This document shows positions 26,548 to 36,145 of a stretch of DNA of 64,000 nucleotides, piece by piece (position 1 is the stretch's first letter; each line of letters starts with the position of its first letter). The notes beneath the pieces were generated by a model. It searched no databases. It saw only the letters and a list, made by a program, of their open reading frames with translations, and was not told the origin of the DNA. The DNA lies in the NCBI RefSeq assembly GCF_013201665.1, contig NZ_CP053840.1, forward strand, positions 1,240,001-1,304,000. The letters are read 5' to 3'. The translations under genes were made by a program, and so were the position numbers. Origin of the DNA: Arcobacter venerupis. GTDB lineage: Bacteria; Campylobacterota; Campylobacteria; Campylobacterales; Arcobacteraceae.

Positions 26548-28289
26548 TGGCAAACAAACACTTAGTAATAGATCCAATTACAAGAATTGAAGGACATCTT
26601 AGAATCGAAGCAATTATTGATGAAAATAATGTTGTAGTTGATGCTTTTTCATCTTCAACAATGTTTAGAGGAATTGAAGAGATTTTAAAAGGAAGAGACC
26701 CAAGAGATTGTGGTTTATTAGCAATGAGAATTTGTGGAGTTTGTACAGGAACTCACTATCAAAGAAGTATTGAAGCTGTTGAACATGCCTTTAAAATTAC
26801 TATTCCAAAAAATGCAAGATTAGTAAGAAATCTTATTCAAGGTGCTTTATATTTACATGACCATATTGTTCACTTCTATCACTTACACGCACTTGACTGG
26901 GTTGATATTACAGAAGCTTTAAAAGCAGATCCAAAAGCAACGGTAGCTGAAGCTCAAAAATGGGCAGGTGTTTCAGGACACAGACCATGGAATGCTAGCG
27001 AAGATGTATACGCAGCTGTTCAAGAAAGAGTTACAAAATATGTAAAACAAGGAAGATTAGGAATCTTTGGAAATGCATATTGGGGAAGTAAAGGATTTAA
27101 ACTTACTCCTGAACAAAATTTAATAGGTTTATCTCACTATTTAGATGCTTTAGAATTACAAAGAGAATTAGCAAAAATGATGGCTATTTTTGGTGGTAAA
27201 AACCCACATCCACAATCTTTTGTTGTTGGTGGAGTAACTTGTGTTCAAGATATTAAAAATCCAGCAAGAATTGCAGAATTTAAACAAATTCTAAAAAGAG
27301 CTCAAAAATTTGCAAAAGAAGCATATTTACCAGATGTTTATATGGCTGGAACTATGTATGCAGGCGAAGCTCTTGAAGGAATTGGTGGTGGTTTAGGAAA
27401 CTATATGTGTTATGGTGACTTTAGACTTGATGATACACCATTTTATGAAGCATCAAAACTATTCCCATCAGGAATTGTAAAAAACAGAGATTTATCAAAA
27501 GTATTTGATATTGATCAAACAAAAATTACAGAAGATGTTACTCATGCTTGGTATGAAGGTAATACAAATTTACATCCATTTGAGGGTGTTACAAAACCTG
27601 CATATACTGGTTTTGGTAAAAAAGAAGACAATATTGCATACCTTGACACAAACAATAAATATTCTTGGATTAAATCACCATTATATGATGATGAAAGAAT
27701 GGAAGTTGGACCACTAGCTAGAATGATAGTTGGGGTTGCACGTGGTGATGAAAGAATTTCTAAATATGTAACAACATTCTTAAAAAATGGAAACTTACCA
27801 ACAACTGTATTATTCTCAACAGTTGGAAGAACTGCTGCACGTGCAATTGAGACAGAACTTATGGCTGATGTTATGATGGAATGGATTGATGAATTAGCTT
27901 CAAATGTAGCTCATGGAGATTTATCTACATGGACTGAATTTAACTTTGATACAGTTTCAAAAGATGCTCAAGGGTATGGAATGGCTGAAGCTCCAAGGGG
28001 TGGTTTAGGTCATTGGATTAAAATCAAAGATGGGAAAGTAGCAAATTATCAAGCAGTTGTTCCATCAACTTGGAATGCAGCTCCAAGAGATTATAAAGGA
28101 AGAATGGGTGCTTATGAATCATCATTAATTGGCACAAAAGTAGCAAATGTGGATCAACCCCTTGAGATTTTAAGAACAATCCATAGTTTTGACCCATGTA
28201 TTGCTTGTGCTGTTCATATTGTTGATACAAAAGGTAAAGAATTAGGTGTTTATAAAGTAGATCCAATTGGAGGAACAAGCCGTGCCTAA
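26547..28289 (+). CDS. hydB: Periplasmic [NiFe]-hydrogenase large subunit
   Basis: This 580-residue catalytic subunit has ITRIEGHLRIEA, L1 RICGVCTGTH and L2 DPCIACAVH. A 23-residue tail after the last His is the processing peptide that HydD should remove once nickel is inserted. The ATG overlaps the hydA stop (TAATG). It has no signal of its own and is expected to be co-exported with HydA by the Tat system. Its last codons overlap the start of hydC. Confidence 0.96.
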   Translation: MANKHLVIDPITRIEGHLRIEAIIDENNVVVDAFSSSTMFRGIEEILKGRDPRDCGLLAMRICGVCTGTHYQRSIEAVEHAFKITIPKNARLVRNLIQGALYLHDHIVHFYHLHALDWVDITEALKADPKATVAEAQKWAGVSGHRPWNASEDVYAAVQERVTKYVKQGRLGIFGNAYWGSKGFKLTPEQNLIGLSHYLDALELQRELAKMMAIFGGKNPHPQSFVVGGVTCVQDIKNPARIAEFKQILKRAQKFAKEAYLPDVYMAGTMYAGEALEGIGGGLGNYMCYGDFRLDDTPFYEASKLFPSGIVKNRDLSKVFDIDQTKITEDVTHAWYEGNTNLHPFEGVTKPAYTGFGKKEDNIAYLDTNNKYSWIKSPLYDDERMEVGPLARMIVGVARGDERISKYVTTFLKNGNLPTTVLFSTVGRTAARAIETELMADVMMEWIDELASNVAHGDLSTWTEFNFDTVSKDAQGYGMAEAPRGGLGHWIKIKDGKVANYQAVVPSTWNAAPRDYKGRMGAYESSLIGTKVANVDQPLEILRTIHSFDPCIACAVHIVDTKGKELGVYKVDPIGGTSRA

Positions 28290-28986
28290 CATTAAAGAGG
28301 TTAAAAGAATGACAGGAACTATGAGAATCATACATTGGCTAAATGCTATTTGTATGGTAGTTGCTGTTATAACCGGTTTATATATAGGTCACCCTTATTA
28401 CCAAACATTTATAGCAGATCCAGCAGTGGATAAGTATGTAATGGCTTGGAATAGATGGGGGCATTTAATAGTTGCAATTATTTTTGATGTAACTGCTGTA
28501 TTAATAGGTTATTTATATTTCTTTTCAAGATTTGAAAAACCATATAAAAAACTAATTCCTACGGGAAAAAATATAAAAGAATTCTTTGAAGTATTTTTAA
28601 ATCTAATTACTTTTAACAGAAGAAAAAACTTTGATTCATCACATAGTGATAGTTATAATATTGTATTTTTTACAATTTTTCACTTATTACTAATATTTAT
28701 GTTATTTACAGGACTTCAACTTTATGTTCAAGGACTAGCTTCAGGTATTAGTTCAATTGGAACTTGGTGGCCTTGGATGCTTCATTTAACAACGGATTGG
28801 ACATTAATTGCATTTGGTGGAAATATGGGTGTTAGAATTGCTCATCATACATCAATGTATTTAATTCTAGTTTGGGTAATGTGTCATATTTATTATCAAA
28901 TCTGGAGAACAATCTTCTGGAAAGAGGGTGATATCGCTATTGTTATTGGTGGTAGTAAATTTGTAAGAGAAGAAGAAAAAAAATAG
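28282..28986 (+). CDS. hydC: Hydrogenase cytochrome b subunit
   Basis: The 234-residue membrane protein of the HyaC/CybH family has four hydrophobic segments with likely haem-ligand histidines in RIIHWLNA, FTIFHLLLIF and RIAHHTSMYLILVWVMCHIYYQIWR. It transfers electrons from HydAB to menaquinone. I chose GTG at 28282, because GGAGG stands eight bases before it and the family signature begins right after; it overlaps hydB by eight bases. A hairpin follows the stop. Confidence 0.93.
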   Translation: MPNIKEVKRMTGTMRIIHWLNAICMVVAVITGLYIGHPYYQTFIADPAVDKYVMAWNRWGHLIVAIIFDVTAVLIGYLYFFSRFEKPYKKLIPTGKNIKEFFEVFLNLITFNRRKNFDSSHSDSYNIVFFTIFHLLLIFMLFTGLQLYVQGLASGISSIGTWWPWMLHLTTDWTLIAFGGNMGVRIAHHTSMYLILVWVMCHIYYQIWRTIFWKEGDIAIVIGGSKFVREEEKK

Positions 28987-28994
28987 AGTAAAGC

Positions 28995-29013
28995 AGGGGC
29001 GAAAGCCCCTTTT
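28995..29013 (+). terminator. GAAA-loop hairpin between hydC and hydD
   Basis: AGGGGC, a GAAA tetraloop and GCCCCT are followed by only three T before CATTT. It is a stable stem with a weak T tract. It may partly terminate or protect the hydABC message and so lower hydDE expression relative to hydABC. Confidence 0.5.
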
Positions 29014-29031
29014 CATTTAAAGGTGTAATTT

Positions 29032-29625
29032 ATGAAAAAAAGAAATATTGTAATTGGTGTTGGAAATATGCTTTTCAAAGATGAAGGTATAGGTATTTAT
29101 GCAAGTGAATATATTAAACAAAATTATGAGTTTGATGATAAAGATTTAGAGATAATTGACGGTGGGACATTAGGGTTTAAACTAATGGCATATTTTCAAG
29201 AGTATGACAATGTTATTATTTTAGATACTGTGTCTATTGAAGATGAGGTTGGAGGAATTTATAGACTTCCATCTGATGTACTTTTAGGACTAGGAACATA
29301 TAGAAAAACAGCCCATGAAGTTGAAATCGTTGAAATGTTAGAGATAGTATCTGTTTTAGATTCCCATGCAAATGTAACAATTATTGGAATAATTCCAAAG
29401 GATATTGAAACTGTTCAAATTGGACTGACAATAGAGATGGAAGATAAATTTGAAGAATTTATTTCAAATGGTTTAAAAGAGATAGAATCTTTAGGAATAA
29501 AAGCTACAAAAGTTAATAATATTGTACTTAGTGATGTTGTAAAAAGCATGATAGGCAGTTACAATGGTGAGCATTTAACAAGAATTCCAAATGAAGAAGA
29601 TTTCACACATGCAATTAATTTATAA
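29032..29625 (+). CDS. hydD: Hydrogenase maturation endopeptidase
   Basis: The 197-residue protein belongs to the HyaD/HybD peptidase family (M52). It has GVGNMLFKDEGIGIYASEYI with the nickel-sensing Glu, the Asp in ILDTVSIEDE and the His in TAHEVEIVEML. It should cleave the HydB C-terminal tail after nickel insertion. It follows hydC after a hairpin and overlaps hydE by 17 bases. Its C-terminal ~40 residues extend beyond the family core. Confidence 0.93.
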   Translation: MKKRNIVIGVGNMLFKDEGIGIYASEYIKQNYEFDDKDLEIIDGGTLGFKLMAYFQEYDNVIILDTVSIEDEVGGIYRLPSDVLLGLGTYRKTAHEVEIVEMLEIVSVLDSHANVTIIGIIPKDIETVQIGLTIEMEDKFEEFISNGLKEIESLGIKATKVNNIVLSDVVKSMIGSYNGEHLTRIPNEEDFTHAINL

Positions 29626-31141
29626 AATAGAATTTAATACTACAAATTTATATTTTAAACACATTATTGAGAGTTTGATAAAAGAGGCTAATATAAATGC
29701 TTCTTGCAAACAATATAATGCTTTTATACTTATTATTGTAGAAGCTCTTGCTCAAGAGATAGAAGATTTTTTTGCTTTATTAGAAAATAAATTGCCACTT
29801 AGTATTTTTATAGGAAACTCATATGTTGTTGAAACTTATGATGAAACTTTAGTTGAAATAGAAGATTTTGAGATAAAACAAAATCTATCTCTTTTAACAA
29901 ATGACGCAATTAGAAAAATTATTTTAGAAAATAATATAGATTTCTCAAACGATATTTTAAAAATTGTAAAAGGTGGAATTTCAAGATTTGAAACACGTAA
30001 TGGATTAAAAGACTATTTTTTGCCAAATAAAGATATAAGAGAAAATTTCGAAAATAAAGGTTTTGAAGTTAAACTTTTAATTACTGATATTTCAAAAGTT
30101 GAAGAAATTTTTGATATAAATATGAAAGATTATCAACTTCTTTGCTCAATAGAGCGACCTTTAGTAAAACTAAAATTTAAAATACTAAAAAATTCTGATA
30201 AAGAGTTTTCATCTACAAATTTTATTTATGCAAAAATTCCTGATGATAAAGAAGTAGTTTTATTTGCAAAAGCTTTAAAAGAGTATGGAATAAATCATGT
30301 TTTATATGTAAATGATGAAGTTTATCAAGATGGATTAAAAATCACATATTTTAAAGAGCAAAATCTAATAATTCATGGAGATAAAGGTTTATTTCCAAAA
30401 TATGATTTTATTGCAAATAAAAAATTTAACTCTTCAAAAGATTATTTTGATGAAAATGGTGGAGTTTTTAAAGCAATACTTGCCCAAAGTGCAAAAAGAT
30501 TAATTTCTTCTGTTGGAGTTTATTTTTCTCAAAATTCTCATAAAAGTTCAATTTCTGTGAATATCCCAACAAAGGGAATAAAAGATATTATCTCTATTCC
30601 AAATATTCACAATAGTATAAAAAACTGCTTTGAAGAGATTTCAGATATTGATGAACATTGTGCAAGACTTATTGCAAATTATTCAAAAAAATTTCCAATG
30701 GTTTTAGAAGGTGAAGTTGCACAAAATACAAATGGTTTTGAATCAATCATAAATATGTGTGCAAAAGTTTTAGGGATAAATAGTGCAAAAGAGTTTGAAG
30801 ATATAGCATTAGATACAAATTTATCAAGTGGTATTCAAATTGATATGAAACTTGTAAGTTTAGATGGAGTAAACTATTTAGACTATAGAAGAACGGTTCA
30901 ATCAATAATGGCATATAAAATGGCTGATGTTGATAATATAACTTTGATTTACTCTTTTTATGAAAGTTTGAGCGAATTTATTTGTAATTATGTAAATGAA
31001 ATTGCAACAGATATAAAAGCAAATGATGTTGTTTTATGTGGAAATATGTTTGCAAATTCAATTTTATTATCTAAAACAAATAAAACTCTTAGTAAAACTT
31101 ATAATATCATTTTGCCAAAAGAGTATCCACTAGATTATTAA
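29609..31141 (+). CDS. hydE: Hydrogenase-associated protein HydE (HypF-related)
   Basis: This 510-residue protein sits in the hydABCDE order known from Helicobacter and Campylobacter, where hydE is needed for hydrogenase activity but has no defined reaction. Its C-terminal third (LDYRRTVQSIMAYKMAD to VVLCGNMFANSILLSK) follows the layout of the Kae1-like domain of HypF, whose equivalent reads ILGGGVFQNRTLLE. There is no acylphosphatase signature, zinc finger or complete ATP-binding motif. I chose the ATG encoding MQLIYKIEF; one six codons earlier is possible. It is not the radical-SAM HydE of [FeFe] hydrogenases. Confidence 0.85.
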   Translation: MQLIYKIEFNTTNLYFKHIIESLIKEANINASCKQYNAFILIIVEALAQEIEDFFALLENKLPLSIFIGNSYVVETYDETLVEIEDFEIKQNLSLLTNDAIRKIILENNIDFSNDILKIVKGGISRFETRNGLKDYFLPNKDIRENFENKGFEVKLLITDISKVEEIFDINMKDYQLLCSIERPLVKLKFKILKNSDKEFSSTNFIYAKIPDDKEVVLFAKALKEYGINHVLYVNDEVYQDGLKITYFKEQNLIIHGDKGLFPKYDFIANKKFNSSKDYFDENGGVFKAILAQSAKRLISSVGVYFSQNSHKSSISVNIPTKGIKDIISIPNIHNSIKNCFEEISDIDEHCARLIANYSKKFPMVLEGEVAQNTNGFESIINMCAKVLGINSAKEFEDIALDTNLSSGIQIDMKLVSLDGVNYLDYRRTVQSIMAYKMADVDNITLIYSFYESLSEFICNYVNEIATDIKANDVVLCGNMFANSILLSKTNKTLSKTYNIILPKEYPLDY

Positions 31142-31183
31142 AAGAACCAAGTAAACTATATAATCTAAAAAAGGATTAATATA

Positions 31184-33097
31184 GTGTACAAACAAGTCTA
31201 TTTTATTAGCCAAGAAAAAGATAAAAAAATTCTTGATGAGATATTTGATTATATAAAAGAAAAATATAAAAGTGAAATATCAACTTTTTCAATAGATAAG
31301 ATATTTGATGATAAAAAAAATAAAGATATATTATTTCTTTTATATTTAGGTGATGAGGAAATTAAAACATTTTTTCAAAATCACCTAAATAAAACTATAT
31401 CAATATCTATTCTTCCCCACGAAAAATCTTTAAATGCAATAAAAAATTATAGTATTTCAAAAGATATTAAAGATGCTATTGATGATGCATTTAATCCTGA
31501 GCTTTTAAGTAAAATAGATTTATTAAAATGTAATGATTATCTCAGTTTTAATCGTATTTCAATTGGCGATATGCACGGAATGAATAATTATGATTATAAT
31601 GAAAATAGCAGATTTAGAAAAATTAAGATCTTTTTTAATAATCTTAAAAATATAAAATTCAAAAGTTATACTTTAACCACCTCTAAAGATCAAACTGTAC
31701 AAACAGCAGCATCAGGAATTACTGTACTTGAACACTTAAGTTTAGCCACTCAAGAATCAGCAATAAGAGATGAATTATCTATTCATGATGGAAAATTAAA
31801 TGCTTACATTTTAGCTCCAACTTCTTTGATTTCTTATGTATGGTATTTATTAGCAATCTTTTTTTATCAAAAAGTTTCTTTAATGTCACTGCCAAAAAGT
31901 TTAGGATTTATCAAAGCTTCAAAACTAACTGTCTCTTCAAGTGAAATACTGGATTATCAAATTGATAATAGTGATTTACATCAATCTAAAACTATTGAAC
32001 TTGAAGTACTACAAGATTGTATAAATTTACATTTAGGAAGAGATTTATTAGAAATTGTAAAAAATGATGAAAAACATATAGAAGAAAAAGATGTAATAAA
32101 ATTAAATTCTTTGCCAAAAGCTGAGATAAGTAGTATTTTAATTGAGGGAAAATTACCACTATTTAAAAAAGCAACAGATGAGGATTTTAAAGATTTATTA
32201 AGTAATTTAAAAGATAACGCAAAATTTTCTTATATCTTTGCTACTTTAATGATTTTAAGTACTTTATTAGCTACAACTGGACTTTTTGCTAATTCTACAC
32301 CTGTTATTATTGGAGCTATGATATTAGCACCTTTAATGGCTCCTATTATCTCTTTATCAATGGGTGTGATAAGAGCAGATAAATTTCTATTGTTTCAAAG
32401 TGTAAGAACAATGCTTTTTGGTATTTCTTTAGCTTTATTATTTTCTAGTATATATACTTTATTTATACCTTTAGAGCAAATAACTGTAGAGATGCAAGGA
32501 CGATTAAATCCTAATTTATTGGATTTAATGGTTGCTATATTTTCTGGAATGGCTGGGGCATATGCATATTCAAAAGAAGAAGTTGCAAAATCTCTTGCAG
32601 GTGTTGCAATTGCAGTTGCATTAGTTCCACCTTTGAGTGTAATAGGAATTGGAATTGGAATTAGAAATATTGATGTAATTTATGGTTCTTTTTTACTTTT
32701 TGCAACAAATTTAGTTGGAATAACTCTAAGTGCAGCTTTAACTTTTATTGTTTTAGGTTTTGCACCTGTGAAAAAAGCTAAAAAAGGTTTACTTTATACT
32801 TTTGTTTTAATGGTGATAATTAGCATACCTTTATTTTTATCATTTATGAAAGTAGTTGATAAATATGAATATTTCAATAAATTAAATAGTGTTAAATCTA
32901 TAGTATTAGAAGATAAAAAAGTAGAACTAAAAATACAATTAATACAAAATAAAAAAGATAAAATACTTGTAAATATTGAGCTTATTTCAGATAAATATCT
33001 ATTATTTGATGATTATCTAATCATCAAAAATAAGTTACAAGAAACAGTTGATAAACAAATAGTTTTAAAAATAACACCAGTAATAAAAATAGATTAA
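31184..33097 (+). CDS. DUF389 membrane protein with DAGK-like N-terminal region
   Basis: The 637-residue protein has a soluble N-terminal half (residues 1-330) and a membrane half with six or more helices and the DUF389 motifs STPVIIGAMILAPLMAPIISLSMG and LAGVAIAVALVPPLSVIGIG. The N-terminal half contains SISILPHEKSLNAIKNYSI and later AASGITVLEHLSLATQESA, which resemble the nucleotide-binding and core strands of diacylglycerol-kinase-like folds. Function is unknown. The GTG start follows AAGGA. It lies after hydE, with 42 bases between, and may be read from the same transcript. Confidence 0.83.
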   Translation: MYKQVYFISQEKDKKILDEIFDYIKEKYKSEISTFSIDKIFDDKKNKDILFLLYLGDEEIKTFFQNHLNKTISISILPHEKSLNAIKNYSISKDIKDAIDDAFNPELLSKIDLLKCNDYLSFNRISIGDMHGMNNYDYNENSRFRKIKIFFNNLKNIKFKSYTLTTSKDQTVQTAASGITVLEHLSLATQESAIRDELSIHDGKLNAYILAPTSLISYVWYLLAIFFYQKVSLMSLPKSLGFIKASKLTVSSSEILDYQIDNSDLHQSKTIELEVLQDCINLHLGRDLLEIVKNDEKHIEEKDVIKLNSLPKAEISSILIEGKLPLFKKATDEDFKDLLSNLKDNAKFSYIFATLMILSTLLATTGLFANSTPVIIGAMILAPLMAPIISLSMGVIRADKFLLFQSVRTMLFGISLALLFSSIYTLFIPLEQITVEMQGRLNPNLLDLMVAIFSGMAGAYAYSKEEVAKSLAGVAIAVALVPPLSVIGIGIGIRNIDVIYGSFLLFATNLVGITLSAALTFIVLGFAPVKKAKKGLLYTFVLMVIISIPLFLSFMKVVDKYEYFNKLNSVKSIVLEDKKVELKIQLIQNKKDKILVNIELISDKYLLFDDYLIIKNKLQETVDKQIVLKITPVIKID

Positions 33098-33153
33098 TTT
33101 GATATTATTTTTAAATAGTTTGTAATAGTATATAAAAATAAAAAGGAGACAAA

Positions 33154-34035
33154 ATGAATACAACTTCTGAAGAAGAACATCTAAAAAAAGCCTTAAAACA
33201 ACAACAAAATGAGATAAATGACCATACGATTTACAAAACATTAGTATCTTATCAAAGTGATGAAACCAATAAAAAAATCTTTGAAAAAATAGCTAAAGAG
33301 GAAAAATCTCATTATGACTTTTGGGTTAAAATAACAAAAAAAGAGATAGCACCTCAAAGATTTGTAGTTTTATGGTTTATCTTCCTTGTGAAAGTTTTTG
33401 GAACTTCTTTTGCTTTAAAAACATTGGAAAAAAGAGAGGCAGGAGCGGAAGAATATTATAAAGAACTTTTTGAAATATATCCAGAATCAAGAAAAATTTA
33501 TAAACAAGAAACGGAACATGAGTTCGAACTTATTGATATGTTAAATGATAAAAAACTTTTATACGCAGGTGCAATAGTTTTAGGAATGAATGATGCTTTG
33601 GTTGAATTAACAGGAACCTTAAGTGGTATTGCTTTGGCTTTTGATAAGAGTTTAACAGTTGGATTAACAGGTCTTATTATGGGAATTGCAGCATCTTTAT
33701 CAATGGCTGGATCAGCGTATTTTGAAGCAAAAGAGAATCCAAGTGATGATATAAATCCTTTGATTTATTCACTTTATACAGGAGTATCATATATATTAAC
33801 AACAACTATTTTAGTTGCTCCATTTTTTATATTTGAAACAATGGCATATTCTTTGATTATGATGTTTATAAGTGCCTTTTTAGCCATCATCTCTTATAAC
33901 TTTTATATAAGTATAGCAAAGGATTTAAGTTTCTCAAAAAGAGTTATTCAAATGTCAGCAATTACTTTTGGAGTTGCTCTTATTTCATTTGGAATAGGTT
34001 ATCTTGTGAAGTTTTATTTTGGAATAGAGATATAA
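33154..34035 (+). CDS. Ferritin-like/VIT1 fusion membrane protein (MbfA-like)
   Basis: The 293-residue protein has an N-terminal rubrerythrin-type four-helix domain (residues ~1-135) with iron ligands visible in QQNEINDHTIY, KEEKSHYDF, KREAGAEEYY and ETEHEFELI. A C-terminal VIT1/CCC1 domain with five hydrophobic segments follows (GMNDALVELTGTLSGI, SLSMAGSAYFEAKE). MbfA proteins export iron and help with peroxide resistance in Agrobacterium and Bradyrhizobium. The next genes, on the opposite strand, import iron. A hairpin separates the two convergent units. Confidence 0.9.
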   Translation: MNTTSEEEHLKKALKQQQNEINDHTIYKTLVSYQSDETNKKIFEKIAKEEKSHYDFWVKITKKEIAPQRFVVLWFIFLVKVFGTSFALKTLEKREAGAEEYYKELFEIYPESRKIYKQETEHEFELIDMLNDKKLLYAGAIVLGMNDALVELTGTLSGIALAFDKSLTVGLTGLIMGIAASLSMAGSAYFEAKENPSDDINPLIYSLYTGVSYILTTTILVAPFFIFETMAYSLIMMFISAFLAIISYNFYISIAKDLSFSKRVIQMSAITFGVALISFGIGYLVKFYFGIEI

Positions 34036-34054
34036 AAGTTTTAACTTTTTTGTT

Positions 34055-34083
34055 AAATGAACTACTTATTTTGTAGTTCATTT
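34055..34083. terminator. Hairpin between convergent MbfA-like and iron-uptake genes
   Basis: AAATGAACTAC and GTAGTTCATTT pair perfectly around a seven-base TTATTTT loop. The stop codon of the minus-strand gene lies inside the left arm. T tracts are short, so termination on either strand is likely but not certain. Confidence 0.6.
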
Positions 34084-34571
34084 ATTAATTTATTAGTATT
34101 TTTTATGCTTACAACTATTGTTGCTAAAAGTAAAATAAAAGCTAAAATTATGCTTACAGTTACAGCCATGCTTGATGAAATTTGCATCATATTTCTACTA
34201 GGTTTTTGTTCTTTATTAGAATTTTCTTTAGTTTTGATTTTTTCTACATCTTTAAATCCCTCTTTTGGAGGAATCCCATCTTTTACAATTTCATCACCAT
34301 CACTTTCATCTATTAGACTAATTTGATAGGGAATTTTTGGAATATCAAATGTTATTGCATTGTTACTTGAAAATCTTTTTTCAAATAATACTTCATTTGA
34401 TATAGTAGATTTTAATTGTAGTAATGCTCCTGTTATGTCTTCTCCTGTATTAAATTTTCCATTTACCGTTATTGTATTATTTTTATTATCTGTTATATTC
34501 ATTATTAATTCATGACCAAAAAGATATATTGGAACTAATATTAAAAATATAATTTTTAAAGATTTTTTCAT
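34062..34571 (-). CDS. Predicted exported, membrane-tethered protein of the siderophore operon
   Basis: The 169-residue protein has an N-terminal signal peptide (residues 1-19, ending near FGHELIMNI), an immunoglobulin-like β-rich middle part (~20-95), a Lys/Glu-rich linker and a C-terminal transmembrane helix (~135-157). The architecture resembles the small NikL/CbiL-type proteins that assist metal transport, but I cannot confirm a family. It is the last gene of the TonB receptor-DUF3649-PepSY operon, and its start overlaps the PepSY stop, so it probably serves the same uptake route. Confidence 0.7.
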   Translation of the reverse strand: MKKSLKIIFLILVPIYLFGHELIMNITDNKNNTITVNGKFNTGEDITGALLQLKSTISNEVLFEKRFSSNNAITFDIPKIPYQISLIDESDGDEIVKDGIPPKEGFKDVEKIKTKENSNKEQKPSRNMMQISSSMAVTVSIILAFILLLATIVVSIKNTNKLINELQNK

Positions 34572-36136
34572 TTTTCATTTTCCTTTTTTGAATTATTAAA
34601 TAGTTTAAAATTATCTCTACTTTGTGGCAATTTCTTTCCTATGAAAATAAGTAATAGTCCAAACAAAATTAAAGATATATCAACTCCTAAAATATTTGGC
34701 ATTAATGTCATTGGATTTAAATTTAAAATTATAAAATGCAGAAATACAGATGATATAAATAAAACTCCAGCACTTAAAAAGAACTCTTTTGAAGCTTGAT
34801 AAGAATTAATTCTATAAAATGACCAAAATAGGGTAAATAACCAAACATTATAAAAAATTCCTTGTTGCCATAAAACTCTATCTTCTAAATTAAAAGGTAA
34901 AAGCCATTGTAGTACAAAAAGCATTGCAGTTGCAGGTATTACTCCTATCATTGAGGCAAGTGATAATTTCCCCATCCAGTGATAAAAAGTAATTTTCCCC
35001 TCAAATTTTTTTGCTTTCTTTTCAAGCCATAACATAACTCCAAATCCAATAGCAACTCCACAAAGTGCCATTATTAAAGCTACAAGTATTCTTGAAAAAA
35101 TATCAATTCCAAATAAAAAGTGTAAGAAAAATAGTGTTTCTGCTACAAAAACTGGCCAAACGTTATTTAATACAGTTTTATTTTCAATTAAATCACCCGT
35201 ATGAATATTTAATGCAACATAAGGAATATTAAAAATTCCTCCATTTAAAAATGGTTTATATGGGTTATATCCTATAAATTCAGCCCTTGCAGTTTCATCA
35301 TTCCAATTTATTACTTTTATTTGTTTAAAAGTAAGTTGAGGATTTATTTCTTGGGCTTTTATTAATAACTGTGATAAAGGTAACATTGAAGCTGTAATAT
35401 TTTGTTTTTTTATTGCTTTATTTTGAGGGAAAAGTACACTTCCTACAACACCATCAATTGAATTTTTTTCATTTTTAGTTAAAATTTTTGACATAGGTCC
35501 TGCACTCACAAGTCCAACATTCATAACAGCACCAGATAATGTTATTAGTAAAAATGGAATAAAAAGCCATGTAAAAACTTTTACATGAATAGTTGAAAAT
35601 AGGGCTTGTTGATTTTTTGCTTTATATCTAAATTTAAAAATATAAATTAGCATTAATCCAGTTATTACTAAAAGCATGGTTCCTACTGCCACAAAACCAA
35701 AAGATAACCTTCCAATTAATTTTAAAGGTTGCCCATAATGAAGTTCATTTAAAAAAGCAGCTAAATTTGTAACATTTTTATCTTCATCATCTATTCTTTC
35801 ACTTGTGATTGGATTAAAAACCACTGGTTTTACAAATCTATTTGAAATACTTATTGCAGAATCCCCAATTCGTCCGGGTAAATTTATTAAAAGATTATCT
35901 TTTGGGAAATCTGGATTTTTTAAAACTTCATTAATCATGTTGTTATAATCAATTTTTGTAATATCTGATTTTTCTATATATCTTGATGGTTTTTCCCAAG
36001 TCTGAATATATGGTAAAAATATTGCAAAAACTCCAAAAAATATTGCAATATACATAATCAAAGAAAATGTTATACCAGCTGCAACATGCAGTCTAAAAAG
36101 TCTTTGTTTAAATAGTTTAGATTTTGATTCTTCCAC
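34568..36136 (-). CDS. PepSY-associated transmembrane protein (iron-uptake reductase type)
   Basis: The 522-residue inner-membrane protein begins with the family hallmark FRLHVAAGITFSLIMYIAIFFG. It contains periplasmic PepSY regions and pairs of membrane helices with conserved histidines (ELHYGQPLKLIG, TIHVKVFTWLF, FLHFLFGIDIF). Such proteins accompany TonB siderophore receptors and are thought to reduce ferric siderophores, as shown for FpvG-like proteins. The start is GTG with AAGGA six bases upstream. It lies between the DUF3649 gene and the exported-protein gene. Confidence 0.88.
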   Translation of the reverse strand: MEESKSKLFKQRLFRLHVAAGITFSLIMYIAIFFGVFAIFLPYIQTWEKPSRYIEKSDITKIDYNNMINEVLKNPDFPKDNLLINLPGRIGDSAISISNRFVKPVVFNPITSERIDDEDKNVTNLAAFLNELHYGQPLKLIGRLSFGFVAVGTMLLVITGLMLIYIFKFRYKAKNQQALFSTIHVKVFTWLFIPFLLITLSGAVMNVGLVSAGPMSKILTKNEKNSIDGVVGSVLFPQNKAIKKQNITASMLPLSQLLIKAQEINPQLTFKQIKVINWNDETARAEFIGYNPYKPFLNGGIFNIPYVALNIHTGDLIENKTVLNNVWPVFVAETLFFLHFLFGIDIFSRILVALIMALCGVAIGFGVMLWLEKKAKKFEGKITFYHWMGKLSLASMIGVIPATAMLFVLQWLLPFNLEDRVLWQQGIFYNVWLFTLFWSFYRINSYQASKEFFLSAGVLFISSVFLHFIILNLNPMTLMPNILGVDISLILFGLLLIFIGKKLPQSRDNFKLFNNSKKENEK

Positions 36137-36145
36137 CTATTTTCC

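Noticed and set aside
28024-28335. Minus-strand open frame of about 100 codons over the hydB/hydC junction
   Set aside because: It mirrors the codon pattern of the hydrogenase genes and has a low-complexity Leu/His-rich product.
29609-31141. Radical-SAM HydE of [FeFe] hydrogenase maturation
   Set aside because: There is no CxxxCxxC motif; the shared name is a coincidence of nomenclature.
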